Made by a program: the position numbers and the translations under genes | Part shown: in pieces, positions 45,390-54,952 of the stretch | Layout: each line of letters opens with the position of its first letter | How positions within the stretch are numbered: the stretch's first letter is position 1 | Notes under the pieces: generated by a model | What the model saw: only the letters and a program-made list of their open reading frames with translations | Database searches by the model: none | What the model was told of the DNA's origin: nothing | Source: Gnetum montanum | Lineage: Eukaryota > Streptophyta > Gnetopsida > Gnetales > Gnetaceae | Assembly: GCA_015680685.1 (NCBI GenBank) | Contig: MNCI01006634.1 | Span: forward strand, 160,653-216,743 | Direction: 5' to 3' | Length of the DNA stretch: 56,091 nucleotides

Positions 45390-46000
45390 CCTTGAGTTGG
45401 AGGATGCACTAACTACCCTATATCAACACAGAGGAATTGATCCACCCTCTAGTAAGCTTAGTTTACCTAACTTTGCCTTACGTATGTCCAAGGTCAATGT
45501 GGGTTATGTCAACAAGCCTCTGTTAATGCCTATGTATTGATAAACCTCCTTTGTTTGCATGCAAAAACTATAAATACCCAAGATGAGCTTTCATACTTAA
45601 AACTTCATTTTCAACATTTTCATTGGCTTTTGGTATTTAGTATTGTGTGAAGATCTCTTCCTCCATTAGGTAAGTTGATTTCATTCCTTGTCTTATGTAT
45701 GTTTTGAGTCATCTCTTTCACAAGTATGGCTACACTCTCTCATAATGCTATCTTACTTATGTAGCTTAAAACCGTTTAGTTGATATGAAGTTCAATGCTT
45801 GAGCAGTGAATAAAGCTTATGGTTTTTCATTATTCGACTATTGATGTCTTAAACATTAAAATACTAAAAAGAATAAAACACTAAAAACTATAAAAAATAT
45901 TTATTTAATTCTTATTTTCTTAAGCTGTGATTATTCATCCTTGACCAAGGAGGTCATAACTATACAACATAATGTTGGGACATTGAAGTTGTGTCTAAGA
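45390..46000 (+). repeat. Putative 3' LTR of the coiled-coil element
   Basis: TATA box ACTATAAATACCC at 45567-45579. The alignment to 41810-41960 is described under the element entry. An open frame at 45319-45540 overlaps the U3 part and has no motif, so I treat it as chance. Confidence 0.4.
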
Positions 46001-46495
46001 GCCATTTTTATAGCATTTTTAGTTTAGTGTTACACCTATTCCCAAGAGGAATTACAACACAAGCATTGCACCTATTCCCAAGAGGGATTGCAATGCATCT
46101 GTGTTTATTATTTCATTCTTTATAATTCTAAAATCCATGAAAATTATAAAATATAAAATCACAAATATTTTCTCTTTGTGTATCACTATGGCAATATGGG
46201 TTTTAATTATATCACACGTATTTTGATATCTTTTATATTTCTGGAATGCAATGATATACACAAGTGTTCTTCGTAATCCACTCAACATCGTCTTCAAAGC
46301 TTATGATCAAATCATATAATGATTTGTGTGATAAATTCCATTGGTCCAAAACTAGGAGGACCCTTATCATGAGTTCAATAATACTTGAACATTAATCCCT
46401 TTCACCAAGAATGTGTTTTCATTCCACAAATAAAGTGCTTGAAAAACCTATAGTCAAGGATACCCATGAAGAATAAGATAATAGCCATCCCAACT
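46001..46495. other. Unassigned AT-rich spacer
   Basis: A duplicated 29-base segment (ACACCTATTCCCAAGAGG) occurs at 46031 and 46069. No coding signal was recognised. The upstream part of the LINE at 46496 may extend here in unreadable form. Confidence 0.4.
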
Positions 46496-47152
46496 AGTGG
46501 TGACAAAGAATTAAAATGCATCAAAGTTAAAAATAGTTCTACTACATACCTAATATCAATGCTCCAATCAAATGATAAAATCGATAAAGATATAAGAAAT
46601 AGGATTGAGGCAAGATGGTAAAAATAAAGATAGGCTAGTGGTGTTCTATGTCATAAAAGAATCCTAATAAAACTAAAGGTAAAATTTTATAAGATAACAA
46701 TCAGGCTTAATATATTATATGATGCTAAATGTTAGGTAGTACAATAGAGGCATGAATAACAATTTAGTGCGAAAAAAATGTAAAGGCTTAGATTAATGTT
46801 TAATGTTACTAGATAAGATAAACTACATAATATAGATACTAGAGGAAGATTTGGAATGGGTTTTAACACAAATAAGCTATCAAAATAGTATCTTAGATGG
46901 TTTGGATATGTAAAAAGAAGATTAGATAACAAGCCTATAAAAAAAGGTTTGCTCTATCACTATTCCAAGAAAATCATTAAAAGGAAGACCAAAAAAAGAC
47001 ATGAGAAAAAATGATTAAAGATAATTAAAGAAATTATCAATAAATATATATCTATCTTTTATAGAGATGAATGATGAAAAAGAACTCATGTAGCCAAATC
47101 CATTTTAATTGGATAAGGCTAGGATGATAATGATAATAATGGTGATGATGAG
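46496..47152 (+). pseudogene. RTE-like LINE 3' fragment (LINE-3)
   Basis: One plus-strand frame from 46496 to about 46952 reads as the region downstream of the RT palm in plant RTE-type LINEs: IDKDIRNRIEARW, ASGVLCHKRILIKLKVKFYK and YLRWFGYVKRRLDNKPI. Family members read RIQAGW..WR.ASGVLC..R.P.KLKGKFYRT and RWFGHV.RRP. A shifted frame continues into a GRPKK-like block near 46980. The frame has no indel over about 150 codons, but Trp and Gln codons have become stops at several places. The element is 5'-truncated and ends in a GAT/AAT triplet tail (47122-47152), typical of RTE 3' ends. It differs in type from the LINE at 24850-37460. Confidence 0.8.
47122..47152 (+). repeat. Triplet 3' tail of LINE-3
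   Basis: GATGATAATGATAATAATGG and following GATGATGAG form a short triplet array exactly where the LINE coding sequence ends. RTE-clade LINEs carry short microsatellite tails in place of poly(A). Confidence 0.7.
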
Positions 47153-48297
47153 AATTATGAAATTTAAATATGCTAGTAACTTGTATTCATTAACTATCGA
47201 CCTACCAAATTCATTTACATATGTTTAACATTTTCCTATTTTCAAACTATATTATAGCTTTAATAGTTGTAATTGTAGATGAACATGCCTTGTTGCTGGT
47301 AAATATGCACTAATTGTATTCCATCTATAGTTGCTATGTGACCTATTTTCATATAACTACAGCACTCACATAATTGCACCCATTATCATAGCTTTAAATC
47401 CATGTCCAAAAGTCAACATACCATGGACCTCTAGCCTTAGTAATTATGGAAAACGTAACTTTGCAAAACATGTGCTTTGAGAAGAAATGAAACAAGGTTT
47501 CATAATGATTGAAGTAGAAGATCCATCTAGACATGTTCGTTACTACAAATTATTTATATGCAGGGAAACCCTATGATGGAGAAGCTCATTGAAAAAATAA
47601 ATTTTGGGTCTTCGTGGAAGCATCTAAAGATGACCCTAAGAAGCACTAACCATGTTTATAATACTATGATATTTCCAAATAATGCAACAAATCCAATTCC
47701 TGTCAAACCTATATCAAATTTCATAGGAAAAATTCATTGCTAAAATATTCAGTTAAAGTCTCATGGACAATAGACCATAACCCCTTGTCACTTTGAGATG
47801 TGATGCTTGATCCCACATAACTAGATTAAAACTACCATGCTCCTTTGAGCATGAAATTATCCCAAAAAATTGTATACTTCTTGTTCTTGTTGTTCCTCTT
47901 AACATAAACTTATCCTTGAAATTCATATACTTTTTCTTATCATAAATCATGCAAATGCCTAATTTATTTAAGTTTGACTATAAATTTTTTTGAGTCACAT
48001 AATCATATACTTTTGCACAATCCTTAAAGCAAATAAACAAATTTCTAAGTTCTCAATTTTAATTTCCTACGTAACACTTTTTTTTTCATCTTAATTTTTC
48101 ATCATTATAGCATTCATCGATAGTTGTTACGCTAAATCTATATTTAAACTTGAAATATGATATTTTTTTAATTGTAGGATTGGCAGAAATGGGTTGTTAA
48201 AGCTTAATTTTGGGCAAGAAATTCAATGTTTCGATAGAAGTATCAACCATTTTGAATGCCAGCAGATTTCTCAAGATGGAAATGTAGCATGCATTAC
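47153..48297. other. Unassigned region
   Basis: No transposon domain, tRNA or splice-bounded ORF recognised. Open pieces at 47558-47743 and 47753-47950 lack motifs. Confidence 0.4.
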
Positions 48298-48498
48298 CCA
48301 CTAACGTGCTTTATGCATTAGTTAATGCATGAAAGTGGCCACCATGCCCACTAACATGTCTTATGGGTTAGTTAATGCATAAAAGTGGACACCATGCCCA
48401 CTAATGCATTTTTATGGTTAGTTAATGCATGAAAGTGGCCACCATACCCATTAACATGTTTTTATGAGTTGGTTAACACATCAAGGTGGTGTCTATAT
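48298..48498 (+). repeat. Four 50-bp tandem repeats upstream of a TATA box
   Basis: Four units begin CCCACTAAC, CCCACTAAC, CCCACTAAT and CCCATTAAC at 48298, 48348, 48398 and 48448. Each contains a version of TTAGTTAATGCATGAAAGTG and CACCAT. Unit 1 contains the perfect palindrome TGCATTAGTTAATGCA with a two-base centre. The fourth unit is the most diverged. Spacing is 50 bp throughout. They precede a TATA-like box at 48559, so they may be U3 enhancer repeats of an LTR. Confidence 0.9.
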
Positions 48499-48554
48499 CC
48501 GGTAACATGTTTCTTACACATTGGCATTGGGGCTCTTATGGTAACTGATTCCAT

Positions 48555-48566
48555 GGCCTATAAACT
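48555..48566 (+). promoter_or_regulatory. TATA-like box after the 50-bp repeats
   Basis: GGCCTATAAACTC lies about 60 bp downstream of the last 50-bp repeat. The arrangement of subrepeats, TATA box and a short transcript leader is that of an LTR U3/R. No LTR termini or partner were found. Confidence 0.4.
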
Positions 48567-48619
48567 CATTCTTGATGGAAGAACAAAGGCATCACGAATC
48601 ACAGCAAGATTGCAATTCT

Positions 48620-49945
48620 GATCCCTTTCATAGACACTTGAAAATTTCATACACAATCATTGCAAAGTGCCCATATGAAAGAAGAATCAAAATGCCAAAT
48701 TTAATCTGAGGCATCAATGGTTGAAGGTTAGTTCCCTTTTCTTAAGAATTGTGCATTTCCAGTTATTTATGCATGTGAATTTCTTGTACCATTTGCTTCT
48801 GCATTTTGTATTTTGATTGCTTGTGCCATCTGGTTTTCTACACAATTATTTTCTTACATTTGGTATTGGAGCATTCGATCTTTGTCTTGAAGCATTTTTT
48901 GACAATGGTGCAATCTAGAAATAATGTTTTTTTAAAAATATTTCTACACTTTGTAGTTGAAAGAAGATTGCTCCCTTCTGGTTTCTACCCGGTGAAAGAG
49001 ATTTCACTCTTACATTTGTTGCAATCTTATGCACTATAGAACTAGAAAATAAAAACCACTATTGTTGTGGAATGAGGATATTTTCTTTTGTTGTTTTAGA
49101 GATCTAGTCTAGTTGTGCTGCCTACGATTTTCTTTGTGTGACAGTTTGCTATCTACATCATTGGCTTGCAATAGCCTATCGTTATGTAAATGTTTTCGAA
49201 GGTTGAGCATGATTTGGTTTAACTTGAGTGGTCTTAAGGCTAACAGATGTTTATTCCCTCTACGCATAGCTGGATTTTGTGAATTATGTATGCACTTTTT
49301 TCATTCCAGCTTGCATATCTAGCATTCATCATTGTTATTATGATTTCTAGTGTTTTTTCATGTCAGTCAATGAATTAGTGTTGTTTTATAGGGTTTTCTT
49401 TTGGTGCTTCGGCCTCACCTAGGCACCTTGGGCTGGAATAATTGAATGAATTATGTTTATACGATATTAAATTTGATAATTTATCAATTTTATGGATATT
49501 TTTGTATATGTATGCATCATTTTCTGCATATAAATTATAACAAGTGATCTATGTAATTTTGTATAATTAGAGAGTAGCCACAACATATTTAATTATGCAA
49601 AATTATGTACTAAGAGCTTTTGGATCACATATGGTACACAACATTAAAAATTGTGATTAATCATATGTAATATGATAAAATTTATTCCTTAGGATTTTTT
49701 ATTATATTTAATATGATTAATTAGGATGATATGTTAAATTATTTTTCTTAATTTACCCACAAGGATTAATAAAAGGAATATAACTTAATAGTTTCATCGT
49801 AAGGATATATGAATCTATTTGAATTAAAATTTAGCCCACATGTAATTTTGTCATTTGATTCATATTTTTCATGATTTACATTGGTAAATATGTCTTATGG
49901 TATTTTAACCTCAAATTTAGTGACATAACCATGTTTGATTATGCA
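48620..49945. other. Unassigned region upstream of copia-3
   Basis: Should contain the 5' LTR of copia-3, but I could not find sequence matching the bases after its RNase H (53930-53999). TGGTATTTTAACC at 49898 is a poor iMet PBS candidate. Open frames at 48806-49039 and 49113-49322 have no motif. Confidence 0.4.
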
Positions 49946-49959
49946 GTTATACAACCTAT

Positions 49960-50730
49960 AAGCTACTCTGATTTTAAAGGATGATAATTATAAGGTATGA
50001 AAGGAGATAATTCTTCTTTGTTTAAGCTAGATGAACATTGATTATGCTATCCGTAAGGATGAACCACTTGCTGCTATAGCAATCAACCATCTAGATGATA
50101 TTGGTAATTATGAAAAATGGGAACGATCTAATCACCTCTATGTCACATTCATAAAAATCAAGATCTTGGTTGGTATGTGTGGTTCACTAGAATAGTATGA
50201 CAATGTGCATGCTTTGTTAAAAGTCATTAATGAACAATTTGAGTCATCAAATAAGGCATTGACCAACACCTTGATAATGAAGTTCTCATCCATGAAGCTC
50301 ATTGAAATTCATGTTGTGAATGAGCACATCATGCAAATGAGGGGTATAGTGGCTCAACTTAAAACACTTGACGTTGAGATGTTAGAATATTTCCTTGTGC
50401 ACTACATCTTAAACATGCTCCCACTGTAGTACGAACCCTTTAAGATTTCTTATAACACACATAAGGACAAATAGTCAATCAATGAACTAATGACCATGTG
50501 TGTGCAAGAAGAGGGGAGACTTGCTATAGAAGTGAAAGAGAGTGTGCATCTGGCCACACAAGGAAAGAATAAAGGACAAGCCAAAGGCAAGTGGAAGGTC
50601 AAATTTCCTACACAAGTTGATATTAAGAAAGAATCTAGATGTTTTTTCTACAAAAAGAAAGGACACATAAAGAAGGATTTTTCTAAATATCAAAAATGGC
50701 TTGAAAAGAAAGGTACCCAACTCTTACTTT
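49960..50730 (+). pseudogene. Copia-3 gag (pseudogene)
   Basis: The gag start reads as LKDDNY..VWKEIILLCLS near 49974-50030, followed by NIDYAIRKDEPLAAIA and KWERSNHLYVTFIKIKILVG (about 50116-50175), the standard UBN2 gag sequence. Open pieces run 50205-50429 and 50490-50825, separated by a Gln-type stop (CTGTAGTAC at 50425). The zinc knuckle at 50634-50690 reads RCFFYKKKGHIKKDFSKY. The CCHC pattern has lost its second Cys (to Tyr) and last Cys (to Phe), so zinc and nucleic-acid binding would be impaired. One apparent frameshift lies near the beginning. Confidence 0.8.
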
Positions 50731-50739
50731 TTGTTTTGA

Positions 50740-52312
50740 ATCTAATATGGTTGATGTTGTCCATGACACATGGTGAATTGATTCTAGTTCTACAATCCAT
50801 GTTACCAATTCCTTGTAGGGGGTAAAAAACTTAAGGAAGCTAGTGGGAAGTGAGTCATGCATCTATTCAGGCAACAAGATGCACTCACATGTGGAGGCAA
50901 TTGGAACATGCATTTTAGTTTTAAGTAGTGATTTTGTTTTAGAATTGGAAAAGACATCTTATATTCCAAGTTTTTCAAGGAATTTAATTTCTGTTTCAAG
51001 GCTTGTATCATTGGAATTTAATTTTAATTTTTTAGACACTATATTTAGTTTATATTATTGATCTAAACTTATTGGAAATGGTACGTTGATAGATGGTCTT
51101 TTCAAAATTAATTTACAAAATGAAACTTGTTATACTTCTATGCAAGTTCATGCTCACATTAAGAGATGTGTTATGAATGATGAATCCTCTATGTTATGTC
51201 ATCATAGATTAGGACATATCTCTATTGAAAGAATAAAGAGATTAGTAAATGATGGAGTACTTAGCACTTTGAATTTTACTAACTTTGACACTTGTGTGGA
51301 TTACATAAAGGGAAAGTAGACCAATATGTCAAAGAAAGGTGGCAAGAGGAGTTTAGACATATTAGAGATCATATATATAGATATTTGTAGTCTAGATATG
51401 GATGCGTATGGTCAAAAGTATTTCATTACCTTTATTGATGATTAGTCATAATATAGGTATCTCTACTACTTCATAACAAGAGTGAAGCTTTAGATGCCTT
51501 TAAGATGTTTAAGGTTGAAGTAGAGAAACAATGCGGTAAGCAAATAAAGATAGTGAGATATGATAGAAGTGGTGAATACTATGGTAGATATACTAGTGAT
51601 GGACAAGCACCTAGCCCATTTGCTAAGTTTCTTTAAGAGCATCGGATTGTTGCCCAGTACACTATGCTTGGTTCTCTAGACCAAAATGGTGTGGTAGAAA
51701 GAAGAAATCAAACATTATTAGACATGGTGTAGAGTATGCTTAATGACTCTAAGCTTCCTAAGTCCTTATGGAATGAAGCTCTCAAGATGGTGATGTATAT
51801 ATTAAACTGAGTTCTAACCAAGGCTATCTTAAAGACATCATTTGTATTATGGAAAGGTTAGAAATCGAGTTTTTGACATATACGCATTTGGGGATGACCG
51901 CCTGAAGTAAGAGTCTATAATCCACAAGAAAAGAAGCTAGACATAAGGACCATAAATGGGTATTTCATTGGATATGCTAAACGGTCTAAGAGATACAGAT
52001 TTTATTGCCCATCACATACTACTAGGTTTGTGGAATCAAGGAATGCTAAATTTCTTGAGAATGACTTGATTAGTGGAAGTAGTAGATCTTGGAACATTGT
52101 TCCTAAGATAGATCATATAGATGCTCAATCCACCATTTCAAATGATAAACTACTTATTGTACACAATAAGCCTAGAGCACAAATGCATACTGAACAACAA
52201 CCAGTCATTGAAGTTTCACAAACTACTGATCAAGTAGTAGATCTAGCTGAACCACAAATACCAAAACCTATTGAATAGCCTATTGAACATCATGATTCTC
52301 AATAGAATGATG
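50740..52312 (+). pseudogene. Copia-3 protease and integrase (pseudogene)
   Basis: Protease: IDSSSTIHVTNS near 50775-50810 keeps the catalytic Asp but has Ser for Gly in the DSG loop. YIPSFSRNLISVSRLV follows at 50960-51010. Integrase: the zinc finger HHRLGHISIERIKRLV starts near 51200, with C..C damaged (CVDYIKGK). Core residues are the Asp in YIDICSL near 51380, the Asp in RYDRSGEYYGRY near 51558-51593, and the Glu in NGVVERRNQT near 51685-51715, so DDE is intact. The C-terminal block GYFIGYAKRSKRYRFYCP lies at 51958-52011, and open frame 52030-52278 leads to the Arg-rich junction RRSTRVR near 52325-52345. Several stops and one or two frameshifts prevent expression. Confidence 0.85.
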
Positions 52313-52680
52313 AACCAACATTAAGAAGATCTACTAGAGTAAGGTGATTAACGATTCTTGGTGACTATATGGTGTATCTACAAAAGTCTAACTACAACAT
52401 AGGAGCTGAAAATGATCTCGAAATGTTTTCACAAGCCATGAGTTGTAAGGAATCTAACTTGTGATATGATGNTATCCTAAACTCCATTAGATTACATAGA
52501 GTTAATTTCATCTTTCATGGCATCATATCACAAGTTAGATTCCTTATAACTCATGGCTTGTGAAAACATTTCGAGATCATTTTCAGCTCCTATGTTGTAG
52601 TTAGACTTTTGTAGATACACCATATAGTCACCAAGAATCGTTAATCACCTTACTCTAGTAGATCTTCTTAATGTTGGTTN
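52313..52680. repeat. 159-bp inverted repeat bounded by single Ns (probable misassembly)
   Basis: 52313-52471 and 52521-52679 are reverse complements with one mismatch that I can see (TTGTAAGG versus TTATAAGG). The 48-bp centre 52473-52520 is itself the reverse complement of the expected continuation of the copia frame: read backwards it gives AMKDEINSM, which belongs right after the YD at the end of the left arm. Single Ns stand at 52472 and 52680, exactly at the joins. The simplest reading is that an inverted contig covering the same region was placed in a gap. The true start of RT is missing. Confidence 0.9.
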
Positions 52681-53400
52681 TATTACATCAAATGGATGTG
52701 AAAATAACATTCCTTAATGGTGATCTAGAGGAAGAGGTTTATATGAAACAACCTGAGGATTTTTCTCTAGTGATGATGAGCAATTGGTATGCAAGCTCCA
52801 GAAATCCATACATGGATTGAAACAAGCCTCCTGTCAATGGTACTTAAAATTCCATGATATAATCACTTCATTTGGTTTTGAATAAAACATCATGGACCAA
52901 TGTATATACCAAAAAGTCAATGGGAGAAAAATTTGTTTCCTTGTTCTATATGTGGATGATATCCTTCTTGCAACCAATAATAATGGATTTCTATACAAGG
53001 TGAAACATTTTCTCTCTATGAATTTCAACATGAAGGATATGGGTGAGGCATCTTATGTCAGTGGCATATAGATCCATAAGGACAGATCTAGATGTATTCT
53101 AGGACTATCGCAGGAAATCTATATCAATAAAGTTTTAAAGAGGTTTCTAATGAAAGATTATTCACCAAGTATAACACCCATTGTGAAGGGTGACAAGTTT
53201 AATTTAAACTAGTGCCCTAGGAATGATTTAGAAAAAAGTCAAATGAGCAACATTTCATATGCTTTAGTTGTTGGAAGCCTTATGTATGTTCAAATCTGCA
53301 CAAGTCCTGACATTGCAATTGCTGTGGGAATGTTGGATAGATATCAAAGTAATCTAGGTATTGACCACTAGAGGGATGCAAAGAAAGTGATGAGGTACCT
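52681..53400 (+). pseudogene. Copia-3 reverse transcriptase, N-terminus missing (pseudogene)
   Basis: After the second N the frame resumes with QMDVKITFLNGDLEEEVYMK (52690-52748), then CKLQKSIHGLKQASCQWY near 52790-52845 and FVVLYVDDILLATNN-type sequence. The catalytic YVDD is intact at 52949-52960. GSLMYVQICTSPDIAIAVGM at 53275-53330 is the usual link into RNase H. Stops occur at likely Gln/Trp positions, for example in GFE.NIMDQ near 52880 and YVSGI.IHKD near 53070. The first RT blocks are absent because of the inverted segment, so the true state of this gene cannot be judged from this sequence. Confidence 0.85.
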
Positions 53401-53929
53401 TTAAGGTACAAAAGATTACATTCTTATGTATAAATGAACTGACTCCTTGGAGGTAACTGGCTACTTAGACTCAAACATTGCTGGCTATGTTGATTCATAG
53501 AAATCAACATCTAGTTATGTTTTTATGCTAGTTGGAGGAGCTATATCCTGGAGGAGTGGAAAGCAAACTTTGATTGCTACTTCTACCATGGAGGTAGAGT
53601 TCATTTCTTATTTTGAGGCTACTTCCCATGGTGTATGGCTAAAGAGTTTCATATCAAGGCTTAGAATTGTGGATTCTATATATAGGCCATTAAGAATGTT
53701 TTGTGACAATCCAGTTGTTGTCTTTATGGCTAAGAATAATAAGAGTGGTAGTCAAAGTAAACACATCGACATCAAGTATGTAGCCATAAGGATACGCATT
53801 AAAGAAAAAAAAATGGTCATTGTGCATATAAGCACTAAATTAATGATAGTTGATCCTTTAACAAAAGGAATGCCATCAAAGTCATTTAAGGATCATGTAG
53901 TTCGGATGAAACTTGATTCCATAATGTAA
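53400..53929 (+). pseudogene. Copia-3 RNase H (nearly intact)
   Basis: Sequence GYLDSNIAGYVDS (53460-53498, the first Asp region) leads, across one Trp- or Arg-type stop at 53499, into an open frame 53525-53929. That frame is [20 protein letters not shown], the Glu position in [24 protein letters not shown] with the Asp of CDN, and [13 protein letters not shown], ending LDSIM and TAA. This is a full-length copia RNase H C-terminus. It is the best preserved coding piece in the element. Confidence 0.85.
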
Positions 53930-54010
53930 TTTTTTGTATGTACCACTTACAGTCTTAATGAAACTCTTATTCAGTTGTTTTATTTTCTCATATGGTTAGT
54001 GATGGTCCGT

Positions 54011-54114
54011 GATATCGCGTACGCAATATCGCAGCCATCGCTATATCGCATCCCTCGCGATATCGCGTATACGATATCACATCCTCCCCCGCGATATCGC
54101 GTATGCAATATCGC
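54011..54114 (+). promoter_or_regulatory. Palindromic GCGATATCGC array in the gypsy-C U3
   Basis: Four related blocks lie at 54011-54032, 54040-54049, 54057-54078 and 54091-54114. Three are built as GATATCGCGTA followed by (T/C)GCAATATCGC or ACGATATC. Each has a palindromic GCGATATCGC or GATATC core and a second inverted half 12-14 bases on. The array ends about 17 bp before the TATA box, the position of an enhancer. CpG density is far higher than elsewhere in the window. Confidence 0.75.
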
Positions 54115-54130
54115 AGTGTGCCGTCATATC

Positions 54131-54138
54131 TATAAATA
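54131..54138 (+). promoter_or_regulatory. Gypsy-C LTR TATA box
   Basis: TATAAATA in the context ATCTATAAATAAGAGG, 131 bp into the LTR and just after the palindromic array. Gypsy-B has CCTATAAATATAGC about 100 bp into its LTR. Transcription would start about 30 bp downstream. Confidence 0.75.
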
Positions 54139-54838
54139 AGAGGTGGCTCTCCCTTGTTTCTTCATCCTAGGCTAGACAGTAGGGAAACTATGGTAGATTG
54201 ATCACTCCAAAGATAGGATATTTTCCATGTGCCCGCAGTAGGAGTCCTAAAGTGAACGGATCTTTATTCTAGCAAACATTGTACCTAAACACAAGTTTGT
54301 GTACGACAATAAAGATAAGCTTTTTGGATAAACCTTGAAATGCATGGAATAGGATAATTAGGATTTTCTTTACTATTATTTATTATTTGTTATTTACTGC
54401 TTTCTCTCTCAACCCTTCTCTCCTAGTTAAGTGCCTCAGTACGACCGCTTCGAGCACGTGCGTTACACGTGGTGATCCCAGCAACGATTAGCGTTTGGTA
54501 GCCACGATTGCATCGGTTCAGGGTGTGTACGGTAAGTGGGAACAGATGCTGACGCTAGGTAATTTAGACTTATTTCATTAGTTAGAGTTAGTAATTATTT
54601 CTCAACCCTTCACCTTGTTAGCATAGGAGACAAAAACATAAAAAGCTATAAAAATCATATACCTCAGACTACTTAACCATACACCGTGACAACTACAAGT
54701 AAGTCTGGGAAGACAACCAATGATTAACCCTAAGTGTTCCATGGGCATGTAGGCACTTAGTCTGTGGAGTTCGACTAGATCGCGCATGCTATGCTTGTAT
54801 TCATATGGTTGAGTGTAGGGGTATCTCACCACTCATCA

Positions 54839-54857
54839 TTGGCGCTGTTTCCGGGGA
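54839..54857 (+). promoter_or_regulatory. Gypsy-C primer binding site (tRNA-Asp type)
   Basis: TTGGCGCTGTTTCCGGGGA follows the LTR end directly. It matches the complement of the plant tRNA-Asp 3' end (TGGCGCCGTTGCCGGGGA) with two differences. Confidence 0.9.
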
Positions 54858-54952
54858 CTAAGTGTTTGTGCGCTGAATAAAAAATAGGACATCACTCACA
54901 TTGTTGGGAGCCTAAACAAACCTTCAGGTTAATTAAAAGAAAATTTATATAA

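Larger units (their letters stand above)
41720..46000 (+). mobile_element. Putative non-autonomous LTR element encoding a coiled-coil protein
   Basis: Two regions with matching order of features flank a 2.7 kb decayed ORF. The first has GGAGGGTGCGCTAATGCAC, CCCTACATCAA and a TATA box at 41886-41892. The second has GGAGGATGCACTAA, CCCTATATCAA and a TATA box at 45569-45576. Sequence after each TATA box also aligns (CATACTTA, then TTTTCATTTGG versus TTTTCATTGG). I read these as the two LTRs of one old element. Between them no protease, integrase, RT or RNase H is visible, so movement would need help from another element. LTR ends, PBS and target duplication were not located, so the limits are approximate. 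Confidence 0.4.
49950..53930 (+). mobile_element. Copia-3: best-preserved Ty1/copia element, with assembly defect
   Basis: Plus-strand gag, protease, integrase, RT and RNase H lie in copia order and can be followed almost continuously. Frameshifts are few, and most lesions are stops at Gln, Arg or Trp positions. An inverted repeat bounded by Ns (52313-52680) replaces the start of RT. RNase H ends at 53929, and gypsy-C begins only 70 bp later, so the 3' LTR of copia-3, if present, was probably split by that insertion and continues outside the window. LTRs were not identified. Confidence 0.85.
54000..54838 (+). repeat. Gypsy-C 5' LTR
   Basis: Starts TGATGGTCC and ends CACTCATCA directly before the PBS, giving 839 bp with imperfect inverted ends TGATG/CATCA. 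U3 carries a palindromic ATATCG array (54011-54114) and a TATA box at 54131-54138. The rest contains transcript leader and U5 sequence. The open frame 54602-54832 (minus) is chance. Confidence 0.85.
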
